From Nostoc carneum NIES-2107 (GTDB lineage: Bacteria; Cyanobacteriota; Cyanobacteriia; Cyanobacteriales; Nostocaceae): a DNA stretch of 64,000 bases. Position 1 is the first letter of the stretch, and every line of letters starts with the position of its first letter. This document shows positions 1 to 8,952 of this stretch, piece by piece. A program made the translations under genes and the position numbers. The stretch covers positions 124,001-188,000 of the forward strand of contig AP018181.1 in assembly GCA_002368155.1 (NCBI GenBank). The letters run 5' to 3'. Under the pieces are notes generated by a model. That model was not told the DNA's origin. It saw nothing but the letters and a program-made list of their open reading frames with translations, and made no database searches.

Positions 1-1
1 T

Positions 2-1267
2 AAACAATCAGTAGAAAGCATCATTCAAGCTTACGAACAGCACAAACCTGATTGTATTGCTATGAGTGGTTTGCTAGTAAAATCTACCGCCTTCATGAAA
101 GAAAACTTAGAAGTTTTCAACGAAAAAGGAATTACAGTCCCCGTAATTTTAGGTGGTGCAGCACTGACTCCAAAATTTGTGCATGAAGATTGCCAAAATA
201 CTTACAAAGGTAAAGTAGTCTATGGCAAAGATGCATTCTCTGATTTGCATTTCATGGATAAATTAATGCCAGCAAAAACTGCTGGTAATTGGGATGATTT
301 GCAAGGATTTTTAGATGAAGTCGTCACAGATGAACCTGCAATTCAAGACTCATCCTCCAAAACTAAAACCTCAAAACCCAAAACTCAGCACTCAGAACTC
401 AGCACTGAAATTGATACTAGACGTTCTGAAGCTGTAGCAGTAGATATTGAACGTCCGACTCCACCTTTTTGGGGAACAAAGTTATTGCAGCCTGAAGATA
501 TTTCTTTAGAAGAATTATTCTGGTATTTAGATTTGCAAGCCTTAATTGCCGGACAATGGCAATTCCGCAAACCCAAGGAACAAACAAAGGAAGAATATCA
601 AGCTTTCTTAGGCGAAAAGGTTTACCCGATTTTAGAACAGTGGAAACAGAAGATTATCAATGAAAATCTGTTGCATCCTCAAGTAATTTATGGGTATTTT
701 CCTTGTCAGTCTGAGGGCAATACTTTGTATGTTTACGATCCGAATTCTAGAGGCGCAGAGAATGCAGAGGTAAAAGCAAGTTTTGAATTTCCTCGGCAGA
801 AGTCTTTGAAGCGGCTGTGTATTGCAGATTTCTTTGCACTCAAAGATTCGGGAATCATTGATGTCTTCCCTATGCAAGCGGTAACTGTAGGAGAAATTGC
901 AACAGAATACGCCCAGAAGTTATTTGCAGATAATCAATACACCGATTATTTGTATTTTCACGGTTTAGCGGTGCAAGTAGCAGAAGCCTTGGCAGAGTGG
1001 ACACACACCCGCATTCGTAGGGAGTTGGGTTTTGCTGCTGAGGAGCCGGATAATATTCGAGATATCCTAGCACAGCGTTATCGTGGTTCCCGATATAGTT
1101 TCGGCTATCCCGCTTGTCCAAATATTCAGGATCAGTACAAGCAACTGGCATTGTTGGAGACTGACAGGATTAACTTGTATATGGATGAAAGTGAGCAACT
1201 TTATCCAGAACAGTCTACAACAGCGATTATTACTTATCATCCAGTAGCGAAGTACTTTAGCGCTTAG
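2..1267 (+). CDS. metH: Cobalamin-dependent methionine synthase MetH, C-terminal part (5' truncated by window)
   Basis: Methylates homocysteine to methionine using methylcobalamin and methyltetrahydrofolate; cytoplasmic. The reading frame is open from base 2, so the gene starts outside the window and only the last 421 residues are seen (full enzymes are about 1,180). The fragment begins inside the B12-binding Rossmann domain ([16 protein letters not shown]), passes through a Ser/Thr/Lys-rich linker, and ends with the AdoMet-binding reactivation domain. That domain is marked by RPTPPFWG, by GYPACP at about fragment residues 368-373 and by the terminal HPVAKYF. The linker is encoded by a short low-complexity DNA stretch (about 355-410) built from ACTCAG-type units. 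A hairpin follows the stop codon. Identity is firm; the 5' part and any cobalamin riboswitch cannot be judged. Confidence 0.96.
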   Translation, partial: KQSVESIIQAYEQHKPDCIAMSGLLVKSTAFMKENLEVFNEKGITVPVILGGAALTPKFVHEDCQNTYKGKVVYGKDAFSDLHFMDKLMPAKTAGNWDDLQGFLDEVVTDEPAIQDSSSKTKTSKPKTQHSELSTEIDTRRSEAVAVDIERPTPPFWGTKLLQPEDISLEELFWYLDLQALIAGQWQFRKPKEQTKEEYQAFLGEKVYPILEQWKQKIINENLLHPQVIYGYFPCQSEGNTLYVYDPNSRGAENAEVKASFEFPRQKSLKRLCIADFFALKDSGIIDVFPMQAVTVGEIATEYAQKLFADNQYTDYLYFHGLAVQVAEALAEWTHTRIRRELGFAAEEPDNIRDILAQRYRGSRYSFGYPACPNIQDQYKQLALLETDRINLYMDESEQLYPEQSTTAIITYHPVAKYFSA

Positions 1268-1305
1268 AGATGTTGTCTTGAGGGCTTAGTTTCGCGCTCA
1301 AAGCG

Positions 1306-1338
1306 GAGATTGGGTTATCTGAAAAGTAACTCAATCTC
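1306..1338 (+). terminator. Hairpin downstream of metH
   Basis: Inverted repeat with 12-bp arms (1306-1317 and 1327-1338, one mismatch) and a 9-nt loop, 39 bases after the metH stop. There is no strong T-run, so it may only be a 3' stability hairpin. The rest of 1268-1559 is AT-rich with no gene that I can support. Confidence 0.45.
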
Positions 1339-1559
1339 TAATTATGCTCATTCTTGAGTAATTCTTTTTGAAACAGTTGTGCAACAATTTAGGATTAAAG
1401 GCTTAACTCTGAACTTATTCAGTTGTAAACAATAATAAAGTGGGAAACTAAAATTTTTTGTTAAATCCCTACTTAAAATTTTACATTTTAAGCATAAGTT
1501 TTTTACGTAAATCTTGTGTTAGTTTACAATATACGAATTAGTTTCCAACTGTATTAAAG

Positions 1560-2051
1560 TTAAACTTGAAACCATGCCGTTAAAGCCACAGCCAGGGCAT
1601 CTGAGGCATCGTCTGGCTTAGGTATATCCTCCAAATTTAACTCTCTTGCCACTGCCTCTTGCACTTCATACTTTTCAGCATTACCATATCCCGTTAACGC
1701 TAGTTTAATTTGGGCAGGGGTAAACTCCACATAAGGGAGACGACGCTGTGCCAAAGCTAACATGATTACACCCCGTGCTTGTGCAACCAGAATAGTACTT
1801 GACATACGATAGAAGAATAATTTCTCGATCGCAACTAAGTCAGGTTGCAACTCTTCCATCAGGGTGTGCAAATCGTCAAATAAGGTACACAGCCGTTGTC
1901 CCATCTCCGCATTTGCGGGTGTACTGATTACGCCAAAATCAACCATCTGAACGGTTGTGTCTTGGATCTTGGCTTCATTTTTTTTGCAGTTAATTACCCC
2001 AAATCCTAAAATCGCTAATCCGGGATCTAATCCTAAAATGCGTTTTTCCAT
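1560..2051 (-). CDS. ruvC: Crossover junction endodeoxyribonuclease RuvC
   Basis: Resolves Holliday junctions after RuvAB branch migration in recombinational repair. The 163-aa length is normal for RuvC. The RNase H-like acidic residues are visible: D9 in GLDPG, E76 in AIEKLFF, and D148/D151 in the C-terminal [12 protein letters not shown] motif. The family segment TGYGNAEK is also present. The gene is divergent from yvcK across about 170 bp that must hold both promoters. ruvA and ruvB are not adjacent, as is usual in cyanobacteria. Identity is confident. Confidence 0.96.
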   Translation of the reverse strand: MEKRILGLDPGLAILGFGVINCKKNEAKIQDTTVQMVDFGVISTPANAEMGQRLCTLFDDLHTLMEELQPDLVAIEKLFFYRMSSTILVAQARGVIMLALAQRRLPYVEFTPAQIKLALTGYGNAEKYEVQEAVARELNLEDIPKPDDASDALAVALTAWFQV

Positions 2052-2222
2052 GAAATTCGCTTTTACTCAATAAACTGTGATCTGAGGGTAAATGCTGGCA
2101 ACTTTGATGATTTACTCAAAGTCTATAGAGATGAAAATTTTTCATAAGTCTATACTTGGTATTTAAACCACTTAGTTACATTTTCTGTTAATTATTATTT
2201 GTCCCACTGCTCCCAACTAGCT

Positions 2223-3593
2223 ATGTCAATCGGTTTTTTTAGACAAGCAATTAATTCTCTGCAACAGCAGTCACGCGGCCGCACTTCCCATCGAGTCAAC
2301 CAATGGTTTAAGTGGTTATCCCCAGGTTTATCGGTTAAACGTTGGTTACTCATCAGTGTTGGAGGAGTATTGCTGGCGAGTCTGGGGTTAGCTATTTGGA
2401 TTAAGCTGACCCCAATTTTTTGGACTATAGAATTACTTAAGGGGTTTCTGAGCTTTCTGAGTGACCTCTTACCCAACTATATTAGTGGCCCTTTGGTACT
2501 ACTGTGTGGCTTGCTATTGCTGCTTTGGGGACAAACCCGCACTGTCGGCTCAATTACTAAGGTATTAAGACCAGAAGGTGAAGAAGAATTAATTGATGTG
2601 CTGTTGGCACATCACCGCTTGTACCGAGGGCCAAAAATGGTGGTAATTGGTGGTGGTACAGGTCTTTCTACTTTGCTAAGGGGCTTAAAAACTTACAGCG
2701 CTAATATTACAGCCATTGTAACTGTTGCTGATGATGGTGGATCTTCTGGACGCTTGCGCCAAGAATTCGGCGTTCTACCACCAGGGGATATTCGCAACTG
2801 TTTGGCAGCACTAGCAGATGAAGAAAAATTACTCACAGAATTATTTCAATATCGCTTTCGGGCTGGAGATGGTTTAAATGGCCATAGTTTTGGTAATTTA
2901 TTTTTAACTGCAATGAGTGATATTACTGGGGATTTAGAACGGGCTGTGGCAGCTAGTTCTAAAGTCCTGGCAGTCAGAGGACAAGTTTTACCAGCTACTC
3001 TCAGCGATGTGCGTCTGTGGGCAGAATTAGCCGATGGTCGCCGGATTGAAGGTGAATCTAGCATTCCCAAAGCTGGGGGACGCATTGTGAAACTTGGCTG
3101 TATTCCAGCAAATCCGCCAGCTTTACCCGCCGCAATTAGAGCAATTAAAGAAGCTGACTATATTATTATTGGCCCGGGTAGCCTTTATACAAGCTTGATT
3201 CCTAATTTGTTAGTACCAGAAATTGCCGATGCGATCGCACAAACTGATGCCCTCCGCATCTATGTCTGCAATATTATGACTCAACCTGGAGAAACTGAAG
3301 GCTATACTGTTTCTGACCATATTAGAGCTATTGATGCATCTACAGGAGGAAGACGGTTATTCGATGCTGTGCTGGTACATAAAAAATCCCCCTCAGCTAA
3401 GTCACTCATCCGCTACGCTCAACAAAATTCCCACCCCGTCTTCCTCGATCGCGAAGCTGTCACTCAACTAGGACGTAGAATTGTACCAGCGAATATTTTA
3501 TTTGAAGATGAAACAGGTTGTGTACGACACAATCCCCAGAAACTAGCACGAGTTTTATTGCGGTGGTACAGTGGAGCGCATCATGGCAGATAA
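2223..3593 (+). CDS. yvcK: YvcK/CofD-family protein (gluconeogenesis factor-like) with N-terminal membrane segments
   Basis: Member of the YvcK/CofD family, which in Bacillus affects carbon metabolism and cell-wall morphogenesis and binds UDP-sugars. The family core starts near residue 140 with [17 protein letters not shown], followed by [19 protein letters not shown] and GPGSLYTS, which form the nucleotide-sugar site. Two hydrophobic segments precede it (roughly residues 35-58 and 75-105), a layout known for cyanobacterial members and absent from CofD itself. I chose ATG 2223; a TTG eight codons upstream is possible. The stop overlaps tsaE, so the two are probably co-transcribed. The molecular role in cyanobacteria is inferred only. 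Confidence 0.9.
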   Translation: MSIGFFRQAINSLQQQSRGRTSHRVNQWFKWLSPGLSVKRWLLISVGGVLLASLGLAIWIKLTPIFWTIELLKGFLSFLSDLLPNYISGPLVLLCGLLLLLWGQTRTVGSITKVLRPEGEEELIDVLLAHHRLYRGPKMVVIGGGTGLSTLLRGLKTYSANITAIVTVADDGGSSGRLRQEFGVLPPGDIRNCLAALADEEKLLTELFQYRFRAGDGLNGHSFGNLFLTAMSDITGDLERAVAASSKVLAVRGQVLPATLSDVRLWAELADGRRIEGESSIPKAGGRIVKLGCIPANPPALPAAIRAIKEADYIIIGPGSLYTSLIPNLLVPEIADAIAQTDALRIYVCNIMTQPGETEGYTVSDHIRAIDASTGGRRLFDAVLVHKKSPSAKSLIRYAQQNSHPVFLDREAVTQLGRRIVPANILFEDETGCVRHNPQKLARVLLRWYSGAHHGR

Positions 3594-4065
3594 AATCAAA
3601 ATTATCCTCGCCAATCCAGAAGCAACCCTAAATTTGGGTATTTCTCTGGGAAAATCTCTTCATGCTGGCAGTGTAATTTTACTCGAAGGTGATTTAGGTG
3701 CTGGTAAAACTACCTTAGTACAAGGCATTGGCCAGGGTTTAGGAATTACTGAGTCTATTGTCAGTCCTACTTTTACAATTATTAATGAATATACAGAAGG
3801 ACGGCTACCCCTTTACCACTTGGATCTATATCGTTTAGAACCACAAGAAGTTGCCGCCTTAAACTTAGAAACATACTGGGAAGGCTTTGAGGTGACACCG
3901 GGAATTGTCGCCATTGAGTGGTCAGAAAGAATGCCTTACCAACCAGATAGTTATTTGAGTATTTATTTAACTTATGGCAATGAAGGCGATCGCCTTGCTG
4001 AAATTACTCCGTACAATGTGGGGATTGGGGACTGGGGATTAGGGACTGGGGAAGCAGGGGGATGA
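3583..4065 (+). CDS. tsaE: tRNA threonylcarbamoyladenosine biosynthesis ATPase TsaE
   Basis: ATPase of the TsaB-TsaD-TsaE complex that makes t6A37 in ANN-decoding tRNAs. Walker A is [27 protein letters not shown] and IEWSERM are the family blocks. ATG 3583 is preceded by GGAG at good spacing and lies inside the last codons of yvcK; a GTG at 3571 is an alternative. The last 15 or so codons ([14 protein letters not shown]) are encoded by GGGGATT/GGGGACT heptamers of the kind normally found between genes here. The native C-terminus therefore seems to have been extended by a repeat tract that removed or replaced the original stop. Confidence 0.93.
   Translation: MADKIKIILANPEATLNLGISLGKSLHAGSVILLEGDLGAGKTTLVQGIGQGLGITESIVSPTFTIINEYTEGRLPLYHLDLYRLEPQEVAALNLETYWEGFEVTPGIVAIEWSERMPYQPDSYLSIYLTYGNEGDRLAEITPYNVGIGDWGLGTGEAGG
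4018..4063. repeat. Heptanucleotide repeat forming the end of tsaE
   Basis: Units of GGGGATT, GGGGACT and GGGATTA in tandem, the same short tandem repeat class found between other genes of this window. Here it is in frame and translated. Confidence 0.8.
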
Positions 4066-4125
4066 GGGAGACGACGAGGACAAGGGGAAAAGGGGACAAG
4101 GGGACAACGAGAAATAACAATTACC

Positions 4126-4258
4126 CATTACTCATTACTCATTACTCATTACTCATTACTCATTACTCATTACTCATTACTCATTACTCATTACTCATTA
4201 CTCATTACTCATTACTCATTACTCATTACTCATTACCCATTCCCCATTACCCATTACC
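4126..4258. repeat. CATTACT heptamer tandem array, 15 perfect units plus 4 variants
   Basis: Fifteen uninterrupted CATTACT units occupy 4126-4230. Four diverged units follow (CATTACC, CATTCCC, CATTACC, CATTACC). The array fills the gap between the convergent tsaE and ftsI genes. The long open frame across it (from 4062) is only a consequence of a repeat period that contains no stop, so I do not call it a gene. Confidence 0.95.
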
Positions 4259-4263
4259 CCCAA

Positions 4264-6108
4264 TTAATTCCCCGTATCTGCTGGTACTGGATTGACTGTT
4301 GAACTTGGGGGAATTTGTTCAATGGGAATCAAGGCTTCCATGACGGCTTTGACAATTGGTGCAGCGACGGTGGAACCATAGGCATTTTCTCCTTTCGGTT
4401 CGTCTACCAAGGCTAAAACCACATAACGGGGAGCTTCCACAGGCAAAATTCCCACAAAACTCGTAATTCTGGCACCAACTTGGTAGCCACCAGAAGCACT
4501 TGCCTTTTGGGCTGTACCTGTTTTACCTGCGATGCGATAGCCTGGAATTTGTGCTGCTTTGCCGCTACCGTTAGCAACCACAGTTTCCATCATTTCTACT
4601 ACCCTTTGGGTTGTCGCAGGTGAGAAAATTTGGCGTGGCATAGGACGATTAGGTAAATAATGCATTTGCCCTTTGCTATCAATTAGTCCTTTAACTACAT
4701 GAGGCGTTACCAATTTACCGCCATTAGCTAAGGCCCCATGCATTTGTACTAACTGTAATGGTGTTAAAGAAAAGCCTTGACCAAAAGACGTAGTTGCAGG
4801 TTCAATGGGCGTGGAAATAAATTCTTCTTGACTTTTGAGCCGACTCCCAACTTCAAAAGGCAAATCTGTATCAATGGTTTGACCTAACCCCAAGCGTTCC
4901 AGCCAGTTATAGTAAATATTAGGCTGTAATCTTTGGATAATTTGCACCATGCCAATATTGCTGGAATGTTGCAGAATTTCGGCAATATTGATCCTGCCGT
5001 AACTTTTGTTCTGAGCATTTTTAATAATGCGGTCAGTTACTTGAATTGAACCAGGGTCATTAAAGACATCGTCTGATTTAATTACGCCATTTTCGAGAGC
5101 GATCGCGACATTTAAGGGTTTAAAAGTTGAGCCTGGTTCGTACAGGTCTGCTACTGTCCAGTTTTTAAACAGTGAAATATCGGCTTTAGAATATTGATTG
5201 GGATTATAGCTAGGTTGGGAAACCAAGGCTAATAGGGAACCGTCGGCTGCATCCATGACAATTACTCCACCTCGTTTTGCACCAAACTTTTCCATCTGTT
5301 GTTTGAGTGCAGAACGAGCTGCCCTTTGCAACCTACTATCGATAGTTAGTTGTAATTGCAAGTCATCAAAGTGCAAAAATCCTTCTGGTGCATGATCTGG
5401 CATTAATGCACCATTTCCAGCACGACTTAAGCGCACCGTTTGCACAGAACGTTCGAGTAACTTCTCCTGACTATATTCGACTCCAGCCTGACCACGGCGG
5501 TCAAGATTAACATAACCTACGATATCAGCAGCTAAATCTTCTTGGGGGTAAAATCTGGCGTATTTTTGCACAAATTCAAACCCATTTAAATTTAACCGCA
5601 TAAAGCGATCGGCAAGTTCTTCGGGTAATGCCGGAACTAGTGTAATACCACTTTTTTTACTTTCAAATATTTTCACCAAGTCAGCAGCATCTTTATTTAA
5701 GATAGGTGCCAGCAGCTGTGCTATTTCTTCATTAGGTTTATCAAATAACTTGGGATGAGCAAAGACCGTATATACAGGACGGTCAATTGCTAACAAATTA
5801 TTACCACGATCTATAACTGGACGACGGGGCATAAAAGGTCGCAAATTCACCATTTGTTGCTTGCGCGCCTTTTCTGTGAGTTTTGCTCCGTTAACTATTT
5901 GTAGTTGATACAAATTAATTGCTAAACCTAACCCTGCTGCCATCAATAAACCCCATGCGATCAACAGTCGCGTTCTCGTATTGGGTATTGGTTCTTGGCT
6001 GGTAGGAGTAGGCTTTTCTATTAACCCTCGTTGAGTACCCTTCCTCTGCCGGGTAAAATTGGCAGTCCGAAAATTTTGGAATTTACTTCTACTTGGTGAC
6101 TTACGCAT
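4264..6108 (-). CDS. ftsI: Division-specific peptidoglycan transpeptidase FtsI (class B PBP)
   Basis: Crosslinks septal peptidoglycan as part of the divisome with FtsW; acts in the periplasm from a membrane anchor. The 614 aa comprise a basic N-terminal cytoplasmic tail, one transmembrane helix (about 47-66), a PBP dimerisation domain (about 95-240) and a transpeptidase domain. The three active-site motifs are intact: S327-TFK330, S382-SN and K529-TGT. The gene lies downstream of and in line with the FtsL-like gene 6321-7025, about 210 bp away, reproducing the ftsL-ftsI order of other bacteria. The gap carries AAATTACGAATT-type short repeats. Confidence 0.95.
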   Translation of the reverse strand: MRKSPSRSKFQNFRTANFTRQRKGTQRGLIEKPTPTSQEPIPNTRTRLLIAWGLLMAAGLGLAINLYQLQIVNGAKLTEKARKQQMVNLRPFMPRRPVIDRGNNLLAIDRPVYTVFAHPKLFDKPNEEIAQLLAPILNKDAADLVKIFESKKSGITLVPALPEELADRFMRLNLNGFEFVQKYARFYPQEDLAADIVGYVNLDRRGQAGVEYSQEKLLERSVQTVRLSRAGNGALMPDHAPEGFLHFDDLQLQLTIDSRLQRAARSALKQQMEKFGAKRGGVIVMDAADGSLLALVSQPSYNPNQYSKADISLFKNWTVADLYEPGSTFKPLNVAIALENGVIKSDDVFNDPGSIQVTDRIIKNAQNKSYGRINIAEILQHSSNIGMVQIIQRLQPNIYYNWLERLGLGQTIDTDLPFEVGSRLKSQEEFISTPIEPATTSFGQGFSLTPLQLVQMHGALANGGKLVTPHVVKGLIDSKGQMHYLPNRPMPRQIFSPATTQRVVEMMETVVANGSGKAAQIPGYRIAGKTGTAQKASASGGYQVGARITSFVGILPVEAPRYVVLALVDEPKGENAYGSTVAAPIVKAVMEALIPIEQIPPSSTVNPVPADTGN

Positions 6109-6320
6109 TTAGATTTATCCATGTCCTTTGCCATTAGTCATGAGCCACAAGTTTTATACCAATTCTCTCTAATAGAGCAACAGATTAAACCCTCTAAACA
6201 TAGATTAAATCTGACTTTCATAATTACAAACTACGAATTACTTACGAAGAGCTACAAATTACAAATTACGAATTGGTATTAATCCTCATGACCAACGACT
6301 AATGACCATGACTTTTAAAT

Positions 6321-7025
6321 TTAATATCCCAGCTGCGAGGAAGTTGGCGGCTGCGTTGGCAAATTAGGTGTGGTCTCAGTAGGTGTGGAATTAGGATTAT
6401 TATTGGCAGGCGGCAAGAAAATTGTACGCGCTGGAGTTGGGGATACAAATCCTGCTGTGGGTTGTTCTGCTTCTTGCGCCATTTTATTAGTTAGGGTGGC
6501 GTTAGTTGTCGTCAACTGCCGTTCATGGCGTTGCAGGCTTTGCAATCTCCGATATCCCTGACTCCAAAGCTCTTGTGAATAAACTGTCCAACCATAAACC
6601 ATGAGTGTTGTTGCTACTAACAAAAATGTCAGCACAGAGGAATAGCGATGTAATGTATAAAAGCGCAACAGCCACACAGGTAAATTGCTAGAGTTATTCG
6701 TTCCCGGCAACTTGAGGAAACGCAACCGGGAATTTTTATGTACAGTACTCGCAGTACTTAATTGCCCTTTGAGATTAGCAGTTTGTTGTTTACCAGACGG
6801 CATGGTAGTTGGCATAACCAAGCCATTTGTGGAACCAACAGATACATTTTTTGAGGAACGCCGTTGTCTTGTTGAGGGTACTGGTGAAGGTTCAACAGCA
6901 GGTTGAGACATTCTAGGCGCAGCTGAGTTTCTATATGCTGAACGCCTCTTCACTCCAGAAGGAGTAGAATCTCGTCGAAACCAATTACCCGTTGCAGAAA
7001 CAGCTGATTTACGAACAGCAGCCAT
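6321..7025 (-). CDS. FtsL-like bitopic membrane protein upstream of ftsI (candidate)
   Basis: No family is recognised from sequence alone. The layout is a long basic Ser/Thr/Pro-rich cytoplasmic N-terminus (1-125), a single transmembrane helix (about 128-148, SSVLTFLLVATTLMVYGW), a short coiled-coil-like stretch (about 150-185, RRLQSLQRHERQLTTTNA) and a Pro/Thr/Asn-rich C-terminal tail. One helix followed by a short coiled coil, encoded directly upstream of ftsI, is the FtsL/DivIC arrangement, and FtsL sequences diverge too far for easy recognition. FtsL normally has a short N-terminus, so the long one is unusual. Function is inferred from topology and position. Confidence 0.75.
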   Translation of the reverse strand: MAAVRKSAVSATGNWFRRDSTPSGVKRRSAYRNSAAPRMSQPAVEPSPVPSTRQRRSSKNVSVGSTNGLVMPTTMPSGKQQTANLKGQLSTASTVHKNSRLRFLKLPGTNNSSNLPVWLLRFYTLHRYSSVLTFLLVATTLMVYGWTVYSQELWSQGYRRLQSLQRHERQLTTTNATLTNKMAQEAEQPTAGFVSPTPARTIFLPPANNNPNSTPTETTPNLPTQPPTSSQLGY

Positions 7026-7543
7026 AACTTTTTCTTGAGGTGAAAAAACTGTATTTTAGATTTGGTTGTCTGTTTTTGCTAAGGTTCCAATCCCCCTTAT
7101 GCAATCAGCACAAATAACACCCTAAACCCTTTTCAGTGTTTTGACAGGTAGCTGCACCAAGGTTTGCATCACTTGAGTATTGCAATAATAGCAATCAGCG
7201 AACTGCACCAGGACAACTGAAACCTTTGGGCATCGCCTCTAAAGTATGGCAATGCTGGGCAGCAAGCGGCAAGTGTCTGCGACAACATCACAATTTTTGG
7301 TATGATATCCCGAATTGCTACCTAATTATCCAAATCTCAACTGGAGTGATTAAGTTATCTTCTTGCTTAGTTAAGAGAAACTAATTACCCAAACCTGCTG
7401 ATAATCTTACCCTCAAGAAAAAATCTTTGATTGTATTGCCTGCAAAATATGTACCTCAAAGGATTTTAAAAAAAAGCAACAAATAGGGTATCGTATTCAT
7501 CAGGCGAAAATTTTATCTTGCCATAAATGGTGAACGAGGAGTT
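7026..7543. other. Intergenic region, no gene seen
   Basis: About 520 bases between the divergent FtsL-like and lipoprotein genes. It is AT-rich with no convincing open frame or RNA gene; it presumably holds the two promoters. The start of the downstream gene is preceded by CGAGGAGTT (7535-7543). Confidence 0.5.
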
Positions 7544-7777
7544 ATGAAAACAAAAATCTTTGGTTTGGCTCTAATGTTAAGTCTGGCGACATTTCTAGGT
7601 GCTTGTGAAGGTGGTGGCGGTGGTGGCGAAGGTGGTACTGGTGGTACTGCCACAACCAGTCCAGCAGCTACAGGCGAACCCACTGATTCTGGAACTGCAA
7701 CCAAAGCTCCAACTACTACAGCCACTACCCCATCTACTGCAACTACTCCTGCAGCTACTCCAACTAAGACCCCCTAG
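7544..7777 (+). CDS. Small Gly/Thr/Pro-rich lipoprotein
   Basis: A 77-aa product with a lipoprotein signal: MKTK, a hydrophobic helix, then the lipobox LGAC with the lipidated cysteine at residue 21. The mature part is a Gly-rich stretch (EGGGGGGEGGTGG) followed by a Thr/Ala/Pro-rich tail without secondary-structure pattern. The start ATG has GAGGAG immediately upstream, a strong ribosome binding site. It would be a low-complexity peptide tethered to a membrane. I know no function. The neighbouring genes do not suggest a pathway. Confidence 0.75.
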   Translation: MKTKIFGLALMLSLATFLGACEGGGGGGEGGTGGTATTSPAATGEPTDSGTATKAPTTTATTPSTATTPAATPTKTP

Positions 7778-7933
7778 TAGCTCGGTCTTACTCAAGCTCA
7801 AAACAAGTTAGTAACTACGATGTTCACTGCATCGCTTGCGCTATGTAGTGAAGATTAATAACTAAGTAATCTCGTGTTGCTAAATGAAAACTTGAGTTAG
7901 CTCAAGTATTTGTTAACTAAATTGCCGAAATAG

Positions 7934-7975
7934 AGGGCATTGGTGAAGAGGTGTATTACTTTGAGCCAATGCCCT
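7934..7975 (+). terminator. Hairpin downstream of the small lipoprotein gene
   Basis: Perfect 10-bp inverted repeat AGGGCATTGG / CCAATGCCCT (7934-7943 and 7966-7975) with a 22-nt loop, followed by TCTATTCAATTATTT. Probably a terminator or 3' stabiliser. The rest of 7778-8391 is AT-rich with no gene seen. Confidence 0.5.
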
Positions 7976-8391
7976 TCTATTCAATTATTTGGGTAATTCA
8001 GAGCTTTGACTATTAGAGCGGGCACAATTTCTCTAGCCTGGATAGCGTTTACCTTGCAAGAAATTTGGAAGTTTCAACACTATAGCAGCTAGCTGCCCTA
8101 TATTTATTCTGAATGCTGCAAGATAGAAGAAAATATATCATTCAATCGTTGAGCATTATTTTCCAGCCCAACTTCCTCTCAACTATAAGTAAATTAAATA
8201 TTCAAATTGCATTCAAAATTTGTCAAAAATATATAAATTGCTAGATATCGCGCTCGATAGGGTTTGAAAATATCAAAGTAGATAGAGCCAAGCAACCCCA
8301 ATCTCAGTTACAGGATTTGATTGCCAAACCTAATGGGGATGGAATTAATTTCGTCTCTATTGTTTTTCCTCTAGTCCCGCTGCGAGGTTTT

Positions 8392-8706
8392 ATGAAGCGG
8401 ATCAAATTTTTCCTTTTGAGCATTAGCATCACCATTGTGGTGGGTTTTGGTAGCCATTTGGGTACAAAAGCAATGGCATTACCACCAGCAGAAGACATAC
8501 CAGAAGAGATATTACGCACACAGATAATTATAGAAGCGCGATCGCCTGTTGATGGTAAACCTCTAACTGCCGCCGAATACGCTCAATTGCAAGAGCAACT
8601 ACAAGTCATCCCACCCCGACAGCTAGATCCCAAAATTCGGGATCAAATCTTCTTACTCAGAATACGTAAAGGCTTGCTCCAACTTTTCCCCTTTTTAGGG
8701 ATTTAA
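8392..8706 (+). CDS. Conserved-type small exported protein
   Basis: 104 aa from ATG 8392, which follows GCGAGG at correct spacing and places a signal peptide at the N-terminus (MKRIKFFLLSISITIVVGFG, cleavage near ALPPAED). The frame is open further upstream from a TTG at 8317, but that would bury the signal peptide. The mature part has acidic and Pro-rich segments (ALPPAEDIPEEILR) and a C-terminal IRDQIFLLRIRKGLLQLFPFLGI helix. No enzymatic motif is visible. Proteins of this look are widespread unknowns in cyanobacteria; function unknown. Confidence 0.75.
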   Translation: MKRIKFFLLSISITIVVGFGSHLGTKAMALPPAEDIPEEILRTQIIIEARSPVDGKPLTAAEYAQLQEQLQVIPPRQLDPKIRDQIFLLRIRKGLLQLFPFLGI

Positions 8707-8770
8707 TAGGTTTGGTTTTCGGTGTTTGGTGTTTGGGGTTTGCCAAAAGTCAAGAGTTATCCAATTATTT

Positions 8771-8842
8771 TCCCTAGTCCCCAGTCCCCAATCCCCAATC
8801 CCCAGTCCCCAATCTCCCATTACCAATTACCCATTACCCATT
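8771..8842. repeat. CCCCAGT/CCCCAAT heptamer tract
   Basis: About eight tandem heptamers alternating CCCCAGT and CCCCAAT, ending in CCCATTA units. It lies between the exported protein gene and glgB. Confidence 0.85.
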
Positions 8843-8952
8843 TCTGATGTACGATAACGGTGGCGACAAAATTGCAAATAAATGTAAAGAATATATATAT
8901 ATTTTACAAAAGCCTTTTTAGTCAATCACTTTATTTCAAGTAGGTAGCTTTA

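Noticed and set aside
4126-4258. CRISPR array
   Set aside because: Units are contiguous 7-mers without spacers; no cas genes anywhere in the window.
4062-4295. 77-aa open frame of repeated serine-leucine-isoleucine-threonine residues
   Set aside because: It is produced entirely by the CATTACT tandem array, whose period contains no stop in this frame.
7595-7811. Alternative frames over the small lipoprotein gene
   Set aside because: Low-complexity Gly/Thr codons open all frames; only the frame with ribosome binding site and lipobox is supported.
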